A stretch of DNA of 64,000 nt from Qipengyuania_C sp046254955 (lineage in GTDB: Bacteria; Pseudomonadota; Alphaproteobacteria; Sphingomonadales; Sphingomonadaceae): NCBI RefSeq assembly GCF_046254955.1, contig NZ_JBJXRG010000001.1, forward strand, positions 434,001 to 498,000, given 5' to 3'. Below, piece after piece: positions 35,734-44,672 of this stretch. The notes beneath the pieces are model-generated. The model had not been told where the DNA came from and searched no databases. It saw only the letters and a program-made list of their open reading frames with translations. Position numbers and translations under genes: made by a program. Each line of letters starts with the position of its first letter. Position 1 is the first letter of the stretch.

Positions 35734-36353
35734 CACCCCGCAGCCCTCTTCAGCGCGACACGGATCAGGTCGCTTTCGCCCGCATCCTCGCCCAGTTCGG
35801 ATTGCGCAAGAGCGACTGCGCGCGCGGCCACTGCGGGCTTGAATCCGAGGTTCTCCAGCGCGCTCACCGCATCGGCGCTCGCACCGCCTGCGGGCGACAC
35901 AGGCGCGCCTGCAACGCCCGCGATACCGCCACCCGGAAGCGCGCCACCTATTGTTTGGGCCTTGTCCTTCAGCTCATTGACGATCCGTCCGGCGAGTTTC
36001 GGCCCCACGCCCTGCGCGCGAGAGACGCTTGCCGCATCGCCCCCTGCGCAGGCATCGCGCAGCTCGTCGGTCGAGAGCGCCGAGAGGATCGCCAGCGCGA
36101 CCTTGCTGCCCACGCCCTGCACTTGTGTAAGCAAGCGGAACCAGTCGCGCTCACCAGCTTCGGCAAAGCCCAAGAGGCGCATGTCATTCTCGGAGACTTG
36201 CAGATCGGTATAGACCGTACAGGCTTCTCCCTGCTCGCCCAGCGCTGCCAAGGTCTTGGCCGAACAATGGACCAGATAGCCCACGCCCTGCACATCGACG
36301 ATGGCCCAGTCCGCACCGGTTTCGTCTAGCAGGCCTTTGAGTTTGGCAATCAT
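35733..36353 (-). CDS. ruvA: Holliday junction DNA-binding protein RuvA
   Basis: A 206-residue RuvA, the tetrameric junction-binding partner of RuvB. It begins MIAKLKGLLDETGADWAIVDVQGVGYLVHC (OB fold), with the helix-hairpin-helix elements LLTQVQGVGSKVALAIL and SRAQGVGPKLAGRIVNELKDK, a Gly/Ala/Pro linker and the RuvB-contacting C-terminal domain (ALENLGFKPAVAARAV). ATG 36353 is the family start; the longer frame to 36416 is ignored. ruvC is not in the window. Confidence 0.95.
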   Translation of the reverse strand: MIAKLKGLLDETGADWAIVDVQGVGYLVHCSAKTLAALGEQGEACTVYTDLQVSENDMRLLGFAEAGERDWFRLLTQVQGVGSKVALAILSALSTDELRDACAGGDAASVSRAQGVGPKLAGRIVNELKDKAQTIGGALPGGGIAGVAGAPVSPAGGASADAVSALENLGFKPAVAARAVALAQSELGEDAGESDLIRVALKRAAG

Positions 36354-36602
36354 GCTGGCTTTCTCGCGTAAGTGGGGCGCAATTGCCAGTGTCTTCCCCT
36401 CGATTTGCCCGACCAAATCCTACTGGATGGAGCACATGGAGCACTGTCCTGAGTGCGAAAAACAGGTGCCCGCGAGCGCCGGATCGGCGCGGAGGGAAGC
36501 GTGCAGTGAAATGCGTGCATGCGAAGGGACTGCCACAGCGCCTTGAAGTAGGAAAACGTTCGGTTGCTCGACAGGCATCACATTTTCGCTATGGAAGCGC
36601 GC

Positions 36603-37691
36603 ATGAGCTGGAACACATTCGGACGCGTGCTGCGCTTCACAACATGGGGGGAAAGTCATGGCCCTGCGCTGGGCGCGGTGCTGGACGGCTGCCCGCCGGG
36701 TATCGCGCTGTCCGAAAAGGATATCCAACCCTTCATGGATGCGCGCCGCCCCGGCCAGTCGAAGTTCACCACCCAGCGGCAAGAGCCGGACCAGGTCAAG
36801 ATCCTCTCCGGAGTATTTGAAGGCAAGACCACCGGCACGCCGATCAGCCTGATGATCGAGAATGTCGACCAGCGCTCCAAGGATTACTCCGAAGTCGCCA
36901 AGGCATACCGGCCCGGTCATGCCGATTATAGCTATGACCAGAAATACGGCTTTCGCGATTATCGCGGCGGCGGGCGCTCGAGCGCGCGTGAGACTGCGGC
37001 GCGCGTAGCCGCAGGCGCAGTTGCGCGGCTGATCATCCCTGAAGTGAAGATCACCGCCTATGTCTGCGAAATCGGCGGCGACAGCATCGACCGCGAGGCG
37101 ATGAACCTCGCCGAGATCGGCAACAACCCGTTCTTCTGCCCCGACACCTGGGCGGCGCAGCGCTGGGAAAAACTGGTCGACGAAGCGCGCAAGGCTGGCT
37201 CGTCACTGGGCGCAGTGGTTGAATGCGTGGCCGAAGGCGTTCCGGTAGGCTGGGGCGCGCCGGTCTATGCCAAGCTCGATGCGGATATCGCGGCGGGCAT
37301 GATGGGGATCAACGCGACCAAGGGCGTGGAGATCGGCGACGGCTTCGGCGCCGCGCGTCTCTCGGGCGAGGAGAATGCGGACCGGATGCGTCCGGCCGAA
37401 AACGGCAGCAACGAAGGCTCACCGCAATTCCTCGCCAACCACGCGGGCGGAACAGCTGGAGGCATTTCGACCGGCCAGCCAGTGGTGTGCCGCGTGGCCT
37501 TCAAGCCCACTTCATCGATCCTCACCCCGGTCGAGACGATCGACAATGAAGGCAACGCCACAGAGATCCGCACCAAAGGTCGTCACGATCCCTGCGTCGG
37601 CATTCGCGGCGCACCGGTGGTCGAGGCTATGATGGCGCTAGTGTTGGCCGATCACAAACTGCTCGACCGCGCCCAATTTGGAAACCGATAG
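36603..37691 (+). CDS. aroC: chorismate synthase
   Basis: A 362-residue FMN-dependent enzyme making chorismate from EPSP, the last step of the shikimate pathway. Signatures seen: FRFTTWGESHGPALGAVLDGCPPG-like start, RPGQSKFTTQRQEPD, RPGHADYSYDQKYGFRDYRGGGRSSARETAARVAAG (read in pieces) and the late GRHDPCVGIRGAPVVEAM. ATG 36603 gives the standard MSWNTFG start. The 250 bases upstream, toward ruvA, hold no convincing gene. Confidence 0.96.
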   Translation: MSWNTFGRVLRFTTWGESHGPALGAVLDGCPPGIALSEKDIQPFMDARRPGQSKFTTQRQEPDQVKILSGVFEGKTTGTPISLMIENVDQRSKDYSEVAKAYRPGHADYSYDQKYGFRDYRGGGRSSARETAARVAAGAVARLIIPEVKITAYVCEIGGDSIDREAMNLAEIGNNPFFCPDTWAAQRWEKLVDEARKAGSSLGAVVECVAEGVPVGWGAPVYAKLDADIAAGMMGINATKGVEIGDGFGAARLSGEENADRMRPAENGSNEGSPQFLANHAGGTAGGISTGQPVVCRVAFKPTSSILTPVETIDNEGNATEIRTKGRHDPCVGIRGAPVVEAMMALVLADHKLLDRAQFGNR

Positions 37692-37743
37692 CGGGACAAA
37701 GACTCGCCCAGACGGGTGAGCGGCAACGCGAGCAGCTTCTCAG

Positions 37744-38043
37744 TCAGCCAACTGGACGGGCGCGCATCGGTTGCATGTTTGCAGGCCGGCTCACCACAGG
37801 AACGTGCACAGCGATCTGCTCTGCCTCGTCCTCGTAAACGTCCTCCAATTCGTAAACATCGTCGCGATTCTTCACCGCGTAAGTCAGCAGCTCTACTTCA
37901 CGCTTGGCTACGACATATGCATAGGCCAGGCCCGCAAGCAGGAATACGCCGCTGCCACCGCGTACGAAAGGAAGATCGAGTATGACTGCAAGCACGATCA
38001 ATGCGGCGGCAATCATCAGCGCTGCCATACTGAGTTTGGACAT
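37744..38043 (-). CDS. small membrane protein, unknown
   Basis: A 99-residue protein with two hydrophobic helices (AALMIAAALIVLAVILDL and GVFLLAGLAYAYVVA) and an acidic soluble tail (DDVYELEDVYEDEAEQ). No family recognised. It converges on aroC and diverges from the katG region. GC content and codon use match its neighbours. Confidence 0.55.
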   Translation of the reverse strand: MSKLSMAALMIAAALIVLAVILDLPFVRGGSGVFLLAGLAYAYVVAKREVELLTYAVKNRDDVYELEDVYEDEAEQIAVHVPVVSRPANMQPMRARPVG

Positions 38044-38354
38044 CGTAAACTCCTAAAGATGGACGTTCGATATACCATTTCCATTAGCCGCAATTCTCTG
38101 ACGGGTTCGTTACCTGCGATGCTTAAGTTCAGGTATCCGAGCTCGGGAAAATCTCAGGCGCGAGTTCCAAAGGTTCCACCAATGTTTGATCGATCCACTC
38201 AATCAATCGCTACTGATTGATTTATTCACTCAAACTCATCGGATGATCTTGTTTCGCGTGCGCCTCGCCGAATGGTAGGGTGCGCAGCGGAACATCGGAC
38301 GGTGCGAGTCGTCTGATAGATGACACGAATTTCTACTCACAGGAGAGACTTCAC
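38044..38354. promoter_or_regulatory. katG upstream region with an 8-bp inverted repeat
   Basis: No gene is visible in these 311 bases. The middle is AT-rich. An inverted repeat AATCAATC-N6-GATTGATT lies at 38201-38222, about 130 bases before katG, and could be a regulator site (OxyR- or Fur-like control of katG is common, but the sequence fits neither consensus clearly). A ribosome site AGGAGAG at 38341 sets the katG start. Confidence 0.4.
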
Positions 38355-40550
38355 ATGGACGCTGAAACTGGTTCGATTTCGGGCGGTTGCCCCTTCTCTG
38401 GCGAAAACCGCGGATTGCACGGCCGCACCAATAAGGATTGGTGGCCCGACCAACTGGAACTGGGCATCCTCAAGGAAGATGGCCGCCGCGCCAATCCTTA
38501 CGACGCCGATTTCGACTATGCCGAGGCGTTCAACACGGTCGATTACAATGCACTCAAGGCCGATCTGACCGCGCTGATGACCGACAGCCAGCCCTGGTGG
38601 CCGGCCGACTATGGTCACTACGGCCCATTCTTCATCCGCATGGCGTGGCACGCTGCCGGTACTTATCGCACGGGCGACGGACGCGGCGGTGCATCAAGTG
38701 GGCAGCAGCGTTTCGCCCCGCTCAACTCTTGGCCGGATAACGGCAACCTCGACAAGGCGCGCCGCCTGCTGTGGCCGATCAAGCAGAAATATGGCCAGAA
38801 TGTCAGCTGGGCCGACCTCTTCATCCTCGCCGGTAATGTCGCGATCGAATCGATGGGCGGACCGGTGTTCGGCTTCGGCGGCGGCCGTGCCGACGTGTTC
38901 GAGCCGGAAACGGTCTATTGGGGCACGGAAGAAAAGTGGGTCGACCAGGGCGCGCAGACGCGCATCCTCCCCGATGAAGGCAAGGCGCTGGAAAACCCGC
39001 TGGCCGCAATCCAGATGGGCCTTATCTACGTCAATCCGGAAGGCCCGGGCGGCAATCCGCACGATGCCGAAGGCATGGCGCGCGATATGCGCGAAACTTT
39101 CAGCCGCATGGCCATGAATGACGAGGAAACCGTTGCGCTGACCGCAGGCGGCCACGCATTCGGCAAGGCGCACGGTGCTGCTCCCTCCGACACCTTCGGC
39201 ACTTCGCCCGAAGGCGAGGCGATGCAGCTGCAGGGCTTCGGTTGGCTCAATGACCAGGACGAGATCGACAAGGGTCACATCACCACTTCGGGCATCGAAG
39301 GCGCATGGACGCCCAACCCGACGCAGTGGGGTGGCGACTATTTCCGCCTGCTGTTCAAGTACGACTACGAACTCGTGCAGAGCCCGGCAGGCGCGAACCA
39401 GTGGCAGCCGGTGAATCCGGATCCGGAAGATATGGCACCTGATGCGCGCGATCCTTCCAATAAGGTCCCGACGATGATGACCACGGCCGACATGGCGCTG
39501 AAGCGCGATCCGGAATATCGCAAGATTTCCGAGCGCTTCCGTGACGATCAGGCCGCGCTCGACGATGCCTTTGCGCGCGCATGGTTCAAGCTGTGCCACC
39601 GCGACATGGGTCCCAAGGTCCGCTACCAGGGTCCTGAAGTGCCTGCGGAAGACCTGATCTGGCAGGATCCCGTCCCGGCTGGCTCCGCACCGAGCGACGG
39701 CGATGTTTCTTCGTTCAAATCCGCCGTACTCGACAGCGGGCTCACAGTGAGCGAAATGGTTAAGGCGGCCTGGGCTTCAGCCTCGACTTACCGCAATTCG
39801 GACCATCGCGGCGGCGCCAATGGCGCACGCGTCCGCCTCGCACCGCAGAAGGACTGGGCAGCCAATGATCCGGAAGAACTGGCGAAGGTTCTGGCCAAGC
39901 TCGACGAGCTGCGCGGCGGAATCTCGATGGCCGACGCCATCGTGCTCGCTGGCGCAGCAGCGATCGAGAAGGCAGCCAGCGACGGCGGCCACAGCGTCTC
40001 TGTCGATGTGACCACGGGCCGCGGCGACGCGACGGACGAGCAGACCGATGCCGAGAGCTTCGAACCGCTTGAGCCGTTTGCCGACGGTTTCCGCAACTAC
40101 CTGCGCACCAAGGCGAGCGTGAAGACCGAGGAAATGCTGGTCGACAAGGCCCACCTCCTCGGACTTTCGATCCCCGAAATGACCGCGCTGGTCGGCGGGA
40201 TGCGCGCATTGGGCGCAGTGAGCACCCATGCCCAGCATGGTAACAAGATTGGAGTTCTGACTGACCGCCCGGGTACGCTGTCGAATGATTTCTTTGTAAA
40301 TCTCCTCGACATGGGCACGAAGTGGGACGTGGTCGAAGAAAGCGGTGACGAGGAGTTCATCGGGCGTGATCGCAGCTCGGGCGAAGAGAAGTACCGCGCT
40401 ACGCGTACCGATCTCGTATTCGGCTCGAACAGCCAATTGCGCGCGATTGCCGAGGTCTTCGCCGAAAGCGGCGGCGAGGCGAAATTCGTCGAGACTTTCG
40501 TATCCGCATGGAAAAAAGTGATGGACGCGGATCGTTTTGACCTCGTCTGA
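38355..40550 (+). CDS. katG: catalase-peroxidase KatG
   Basis: A 731-residue bifunctional heme enzyme. The distal site RMAWHAAGTYRTGDGRGG gives the Arg-Trp-His triad. The Tyr of GLIYVNPEGPGG and Met of LTTSGIEGAWTPNP region complete the covalent Trp-Tyr-Met adduct needed for catalase activity. The proximal His lies in ALTAGGHAFGKAHG. The second, heme-free domain is complete. It is monocistronic, ended by a strong terminator at 40605. Confidence 0.97.
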   Translation: MDAETGSISGGCPFSGENRGLHGRTNKDWWPDQLELGILKEDGRRANPYDADFDYAEAFNTVDYNALKADLTALMTDSQPWWPADYGHYGPFFIRMAWHAAGTYRTGDGRGGASSGQQRFAPLNSWPDNGNLDKARRLLWPIKQKYGQNVSWADLFILAGNVAIESMGGPVFGFGGGRADVFEPETVYWGTEEKWVDQGAQTRILPDEGKALENPLAAIQMGLIYVNPEGPGGNPHDAEGMARDMRETFSRMAMNDEETVALTAGGHAFGKAHGAAPSDTFGTSPEGEAMQLQGFGWLNDQDEIDKGHITTSGIEGAWTPNPTQWGGDYFRLLFKYDYELVQSPAGANQWQPVNPDPEDMAPDARDPSNKVPTMMTTADMALKRDPEYRKISERFRDDQAALDDAFARAWFKLCHRDMGPKVRYQGPEVPAEDLIWQDPVPAGSAPSDGDVSSFKSAVLDSGLTVSEMVKAAWASASTYRNSDHRGGANGARVRLAPQKDWAANDPEELAKVLAKLDELRGGISMADAIVLAGAAAIEKAASDGGHSVSVDVTTGRGDATDEQTDAESFEPLEPFADGFRNYLRTKASVKTEEMLVDKAHLLGLSIPEMTALVGGMRALGAVSTHAQHGNKIGVLTDRPGTLSNDFFVNLLDMGTKWDVVEESGDEEFIGRDRSSGEEKYRATRTDLVFGSNSQLRAIAEVFAESGGEAKFVETFVSAWKKVMDADRFDLV

Positions 40551-40604
40551 GTTACGTAAGTAACATTAACCCGAAGGCTCCCTCCCACCCTTCGGGTCGC
40601 ATGA

Positions 40605-40635
40605 GACCCCCGGTAGAAATGCCGGGGGTCTTTTT
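40605..40635 (+). terminator. rho-independent terminator after katG
   Basis: Perfect 9-bp stem GACCCCCGG / CCGGGGGTC (40605-40613 and 40622-40630) with an 8-base loop, followed by TTTTT. It lies 55 bases after the katG stop. Confidence 0.92.
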
Positions 40636-40679
40636 GTTTGCGCTACCGCTCGCGCTTCGGCCTCGCTAGGGCGCTGCGC

Positions 40680-41306
40680 ATGACAAAACCACTCACGCAG
40701 CCTGCCCGAATTGCTGCCGCAACGATTGCGATACTCGCCTTTGGCACCATCGCACTGCAGACCACGATCAACCAAGGCGGAGAAACCGGCCCTTTCGCTG
40801 CATTGGCGCTGCTGTTTCGGTACTTCACGATCTGGAGCAACTTCGCCGCCGGGGCGATCATGGCGCTGGTCGCGAGCGGCAAGCGCGTCACCCCTTGGAT
40901 CTTGTTCGCGCTGGCCACTGCACTGACCCAGATCGGGGTGGTCTATCATGGCGTTCTGGCGGCGGACCATCATCCGGTCGGTCTCGACTGGTGGACCAAT
41001 CTCATGTTCCACACGGTCATTCCGCTGGCGACGGTGGGCTGGTGGCTGGTCAATTCGCGCGGCGACGGGATGACGTGGCGATCCCTGCCCTTGGTGATGA
41101 TTGCGCCGGTGATCTACACGCTATTCGCGCTCATCTACGGTGAACTCACGGGGTTCTACGCCTATTTCTTCCTCGACCTGCCGACGCTGGGATGGTCACA
41201 ATTGGCGTTGAATATCATGGGATTGGCGGCATTCTTCATGCTGCTTGGGGCTGCCTTGCTGGGAATTCGCAGGCTTAGTTGGCGGGTTGCCAGCGGCTCC
41301 GTTTAA
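40680..41306 (+). CDS. Pr6Pr-like six-helix membrane protein
   Basis: A 208-residue membrane protein of the FAR-17a/AIG1-like (Pr6Pr) family. Six helices are evident; recognisable segments are FTIWSNFAAGAIMAL, VYHGVLAADHHPVGLDWWTNLMFHTVIPLA and YAYFFLDLPTLGWSQLALN. The HH and H positions in the middle match the predicted catalytic Thr/His of the wider lipid-hydrolase superfamily only loosely. Function unknown. ATG 40680 follows the katG terminator by 45 bases. Confidence 0.7.
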   Translation: MTKPLTQPARIAAATIAILAFGTIALQTTINQGGETGPFAALALLFRYFTIWSNFAAGAIMALVASGKRVTPWILFALATALTQIGVVYHGVLAADHHPVGLDWWTNLMFHTVIPLATVGWWLVNSRGDGMTWRSLPLVMIAPVIYTLFALIYGELTGFYAYFFLDLPTLGWSQLALNIMGLAAFFMLLGAALLGIRRLSWRVASGSV

Positions 41307-41356
41307 GCACGAGGTACAGCGCTCCGTCGCCGCCATGCTGGGTGCCTACTATTTTC

Positions 41357-42169
41357 CTATAACCAGCCAGCGTCCTTCAACACTTGCACATTGGCTCGGC
41401 TGACCGGAGCTTCGATTCCGCCCGGCAGAACCAAGCGGATATTGCGCCCCTCTCGCCGGACATCTTCGACCGCGTGGCGCGCGACCCACCAGCCCCGGTG
41501 GACCTGGATCCCATCGATCCCGCCGAGTTCCTCAACCGCATCGCCCAAACGCATCAGGATTAGCTCTGAGCCGAGGGCGGTATGGACCCGGACATAGTGA
41601 TCCTCATTCTCGACCGCGAGAATGTCGGAACCGAGCGGCGGGGATAGGCGCCCGACAAGCCTGACCCCTTCTTTTTGCATTACCGTGGGCTCGGGCACTT
41701 GCTCGTCCCGGCCGGTTTGCAGATCGTTCACGTCATGAGTTTCGGTTTCCTGCTTTTCCAGCATGACGAAAAGCAATGTGACTGCGCCGCCTACTGCGAG
41801 GACATAGACATATTGCCTTAGCGCCGTATCGGCATCCGGCATCGGTATGGGTCCGGGCAAGAATCCCACCACGTAGACGATCACCGACATCGGGATCGTG
41901 GCCAAAAGGCATGCGGTTACCCAGAGCCAGCCGCGCGATAACTCCAGTCGGCGGTGGAGCCGGTCAACGATAAGTCCCATCGGTCTATAAACGGCATATC
42001 CGACATAGCCGAGGGCAAGCCAATAGATTAGCCGGATCGCGAAGGGCAGCTCGAAACTGCCGAATGGCCCGAGGATGGCCATCAACAACCCGAGCAGGGT
42101 CATGATCGCTATGTCCACCGCGATCCGCCGCGCTGTTGGCGCTTGCTTCGGTGTTAACTCCTTACCCAT
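41357..42169 (-). CDS. membrane-anchored LytTR-domain transcription regulator
   Basis: A 270-residue protein with four N-terminal membrane helices (spanning about residues 20-150), a short linker, and a C-terminal LytTR DNA-binding domain. The domain reads DILAVENEDHYVRVHTALGSELILMRL, then GIQVHRGWWVARHAV and the basic end. Such membrane LytTR proteins regulate neighbouring membrane genes, often quorum- or envelope-linked. The open frame extends to 42232; ATG 42169 keeps the basic start MGKELTPKQ. It diverges from a DUF2306 gene, a possible target. Confidence 0.78.
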   Translation of the reverse strand: MGKELTPKQAPTARRIAVDIAIMTLLGLLMAILGPFGSFELPFAIRLIYWLALGYVGYAVYRPMGLIVDRLHRRLELSRGWLWVTACLLATIPMSVIVYVVGFLPGPIPMPDADTALRQYVYVLAVGGAVTLLFVMLEKQETETHDVNDLQTGRDEQVPEPTVMQKEGVRLVGRLSPPLGSDILAVENEDHYVRVHTALGSELILMRLGDAVEELGGIDGIQVHRGWWVARHAVEDVRREGRNIRLVLPGGIEAPVSRANVQVLKDAGWL

Positions 42170-42324
42170 CGCGCAGGACATAGTGACATTGAATGCTTCG
42201 CGAAATGGCGAAGGCGAGGATTTCCGCGCCATTCGCGCAAGCTTTCACCAGATCATGCAAGGGCGATTGAGCGCCAGCGGGCACGCTGCACAAAGAGCGG
42301 GACTTCGCAATTGGAGACCTTTTC

Positions 42325-42867
42325 ATGACTTCCCTCGCTCGCAACATCTTCGCCCCGACTGCCGCCAAACCCCCTCACCCGATGGACATCGGACCGGCTG
42401 CCCGCACCGGCGTTATGCTGCTCGCAGGGGGGCTGCTTATCGCCACGATGATCGCCCTCGTGAGGGGACTGACTGGGCTCGCACCCCAACACCCCAATTC
42501 GCGAGAGATCGCAATTGTGATCCACGTTGCGACGGTCTTGCCGGCCATTCCTCTCGGTGCGTGGTTGTTGCTAGCCGGCAAGGGGGGCGCGCTGCACAAG
42601 CTGTTGGGCAAGATCTGGATCGCTCTGATGCTAACGACAGCGAGCAGCGCGATCTTCATCCAGACCGGTGGAAGTGTCAGCCTCATCCACCTCTTCGTAC
42701 CTTTGACCTTCTGGGTGAGTTACAAGGTGGTTGCCACTGCGCGCCGCGGAGACATTAAAGCGCATCGCAGCGAAATCCTCGGCCTGTATTTCGGGGCGCT
42801 TGGAATTCCCGGGCTCGTGGCATTGGTCCTTCCCGGCCGGCTCCTGAACACCTGGTTGTTCTGGTAA
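42325..42867 (+). CDS. DUF2306-like membrane protein
   Basis: A 180-residue, four-helix membrane protein. A conserved-looking block HVATVLPAIPLGAWLLLAGKGGALHKLLGKIW is followed by FIQTGGSVSLIHLFVPLTFW and RRGDIKAHRSEILGLYFGAL, the pattern of DUF2306 proteins with His residues clustered on one face. Ribosome site GGAGA at 42312. Function unknown; its divergent neighbour is a LytTR regulator. Confidence 0.72.
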   Translation: MTSLARNIFAPTAAKPPHPMDIGPAARTGVMLLAGGLLIATMIALVRGLTGLAPQHPNSREIAIVIHVATVLPAIPLGAWLLLAGKGGALHKLLGKIWIALMLTTASSAIFIQTGGSVSLIHLFVPLTFWVSYKVVATARRGDIKAHRSEILGLYFGALGIPGLVALVLPGRLLNTWLFW

Positions 42868-42874
42868 AGCCTGA

Positions 42875-43423
42875 TTATCGGCCCCGCTTAAGCACTAGGT
42901 ACAGCGCCCCGTCGCCGCCGTGCCTTCGGTGCGAGCGGCGCACGGCAGCGATGTCGGAGCTGAATTCGCTGGCTGCCAGCCAGTCGAGGATCTTGGCCCG
43001 AATTGCGCCGCGCTTGTGACCGCGATCGGCCGGATCAACCGGCCGCGGTTTGCCTGTGACGAGGAGAACTACACGCGCGCCCATGGCATTGGCCTGGCGC
43101 AGCCCGTCCATCAGGCGATTGTAGGCTCCATCGAGCGAAGCCCCGTGAAGGTCGAGCGTGAAATCGGGTTCGATGCTGCCCGCCTTGAGCTTGCGATCCC
43201 AGTGGGAATCAAGCCCGCCGCCCTGCGTTGTGGCGGATTGTGGTTTCGACGGGAAAGGCTTTGTGACCTCTGGCGCCACGACCGGCTTTTGCTTTCTTGG
43301 ACTGACTGCTGGCACTGCCTTCTGGATGACAGGCGCTCGCTTGCCCTCCATCGGAGTAACCGTGGAAGCAACCTTCGCCCAGATCGCGGCTTCCTCTGCG
43401 CTCAGGCCGCGCGGCGTGCTCAT
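42875..43423 (-). CDS. Smr-domain protein (putative nuclease)
   Basis: A 182-residue protein. The C-terminal half is an Smr domain: FTLDLHGASLDGAYNRL gives the LDLHG motif and RVVLLVTGKPRP gives a TGxG-like motif (Gly-Lys-Pro here). Smr domains are linked to DNA or RNA nicking. The first 85 residues are basic and Pro-rich without clear fold. It overlaps the mltA stop by four bases, so they form an operon. Confidence 0.85.
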   Translation of the reverse strand: MSTPRGLSAEEAAIWAKVASTVTPMEGKRAPVIQKAVPAVSPRKQKPVVAPEVTKPFPSKPQSATTQGGGLDSHWDRKLKAGSIEPDFTLDLHGASLDGAYNRLMDGLRQANAMGARVVLLVTGKPRPVDPADRGHKRGAIRAKILDWLAASEFSSDIAAVRRSHRRHGGDGALYLVLKRGR

Positions 43424-44667
43424 TGTTCCAGCAGGCGGGCCCGCGTGCCTCTCGGCACCAGCACCAGCGCATCTCCCCTGGCGCTCATCCCGCCGGCAAT
43501 TCGACGCGCATCCGGTCCATTGCCCCAGAAGGTGTCAAAGCGGTTGGGGCCCTTGATCGCGCCGCCCGTATCCTGCGCGATCCACAAGCCATCCGCGACA
43601 TCGCGGTCCAGATCGAGGAAAACGGGCGCACCGAGCGGCACATAACGCGGATCGGTCGCAACCGAACTTTCGCGGCGCACCGGCACGCCGAGCGCCCCAA
43701 GAGGCCCATCGGTGGTCAATTCGCGGAAGAAAATCCAGCTCTTGTTGAGCCGCATCAATTCGGCGCCCTCTTCGGGGTTCTCGCTGATATACTGCATGAT
43801 GCCCTGCATCGATCCGGCATATTGGCCCGGAGCCTCGCCCAGCAAGCCGCGTTCGCGCATAACCGAGCCAATACCAACGTATTCACGCCCGTTCTGCCCA
43901 TCGTAGCCGATCCGCATGATGCTGCCGTCGGGAAGACGGAGCATGCCCGAACCCTGAATTTGCAGGAAAAAGAACTCTACCGGGTCGGCAGCCCATGCAA
44001 TCTCGAGCCCGCGGTTAGCGAGAGCGCCCTGTTCTATCTCGGAGCGTTCGTAATAGGCGACCATCTCTCCGGTCGCGTCCTTGCGCCCCAAAGGCGCGCG
44101 GCCTGTGCGCGCTGAAAGAGGTGTACTGGAAGGCCATTCACGGACCAGCTCGGGCGGTTTGGCGTAGACGGGCACATCGTAGCCAACCCGCCGATCACGC
44201 GATCCGGCAATCTCCGGCTCGAAGTAGCCGGTTGCGAAGGCATTGCCATCACCGATACGCAAGGTTTCAAAATGCTGGGTGAAGAAGCCGATCGCCGAAC
44301 CGGCGGGCCAGGACTTCGCGATGTCGCAAGGCGACTGCCAGTCGGCTGTGCGGGTCAGGCCGCTGACATCCCCGCGCGCCAGCAATTTGGGGCAGCTCTC
44401 CTTGAACGATGCCAATGCGCCAGCGGCATCGCCCTGCTCCAAGCCCAGCGCAGCCACCGAAGGTCCTGCGCTGACACCGAGCAACCTCGCTGTCTCGGGA
44501 ATAGCCGATGGGGAAGGCTCCGACGTCGGCTGAGGCGCCGGTGTTGCCTGTTCTGGCACAGGGGGAGCCCCTGCAGCAGGCGGTGCGGAATCCGGAATGA
44601 GGCGAACACAGGCGCCCAACAAGACAAGGCCTGCAAGCGCAGCCGGGGCGCGCAGGCGCGAAATCAT
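43420..44667 (-). CDS. mltA: membrane-bound lytic transglycosylase A
   Basis: A 415-residue lytic transglycosylase. The signal ends at LLGAC, a lipobox, so it is an outer-membrane lipoprotein. A Pro/Ala linker precedes the MltA domain (FFTQHFETLRIGDGNAFATGYFEPEIAGSR) and the 3D domain with LDLDRDVADGLWIAQDTGGAIKGPNRFDTFWG, holding the catalytic Asp. It cleaves peptidoglycan glycan strands to anhydro products. It lies between a Tim44-like gene and smr. Confidence 0.93.
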   Translation of the reverse strand: MISRLRAPAALAGLVLLGACVRLIPDSAPPAAGAPPVPEQATPAPQPTSEPSPSAIPETARLLGVSAGPSVAALGLEQGDAAGALASFKESCPKLLARGDVSGLTRTADWQSPCDIAKSWPAGSAIGFFTQHFETLRIGDGNAFATGYFEPEIAGSRDRRVGYDVPVYAKPPELVREWPSSTPLSARTGRAPLGRKDATGEMVAYYERSEIEQGALANRGLEIAWAADPVEFFFLQIQGSGMLRLPDGSIMRIGYDGQNGREYVGIGSVMRERGLLGEAPGQYAGSMQGIMQYISENPEEGAELMRLNKSWIFFRELTTDGPLGALGVPVRRESSVATDPRYVPLGAPVFLDLDRDVADGLWIAQDTGGAIKGPNRFDTFWGNGPDARRIAGGMSARGDALVLVPRGTRARLLEQ

Positions 44668-44672
44668 AGTGA

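Noticed and set aside
36428..36546. Short plus-strand frame starting MEHMEHCPECEKQVP with a CPEC pair
   Set aside because: Only about 39 codons, no ribosome site, no partner Cys pair, and a low-complexity end. The CPEC alone is not enough.
38694..39599. 301-codon frame antisense to katG
   Set aside because: Entirely inside katG, whose full family match leaves no doubt about the coding strand.
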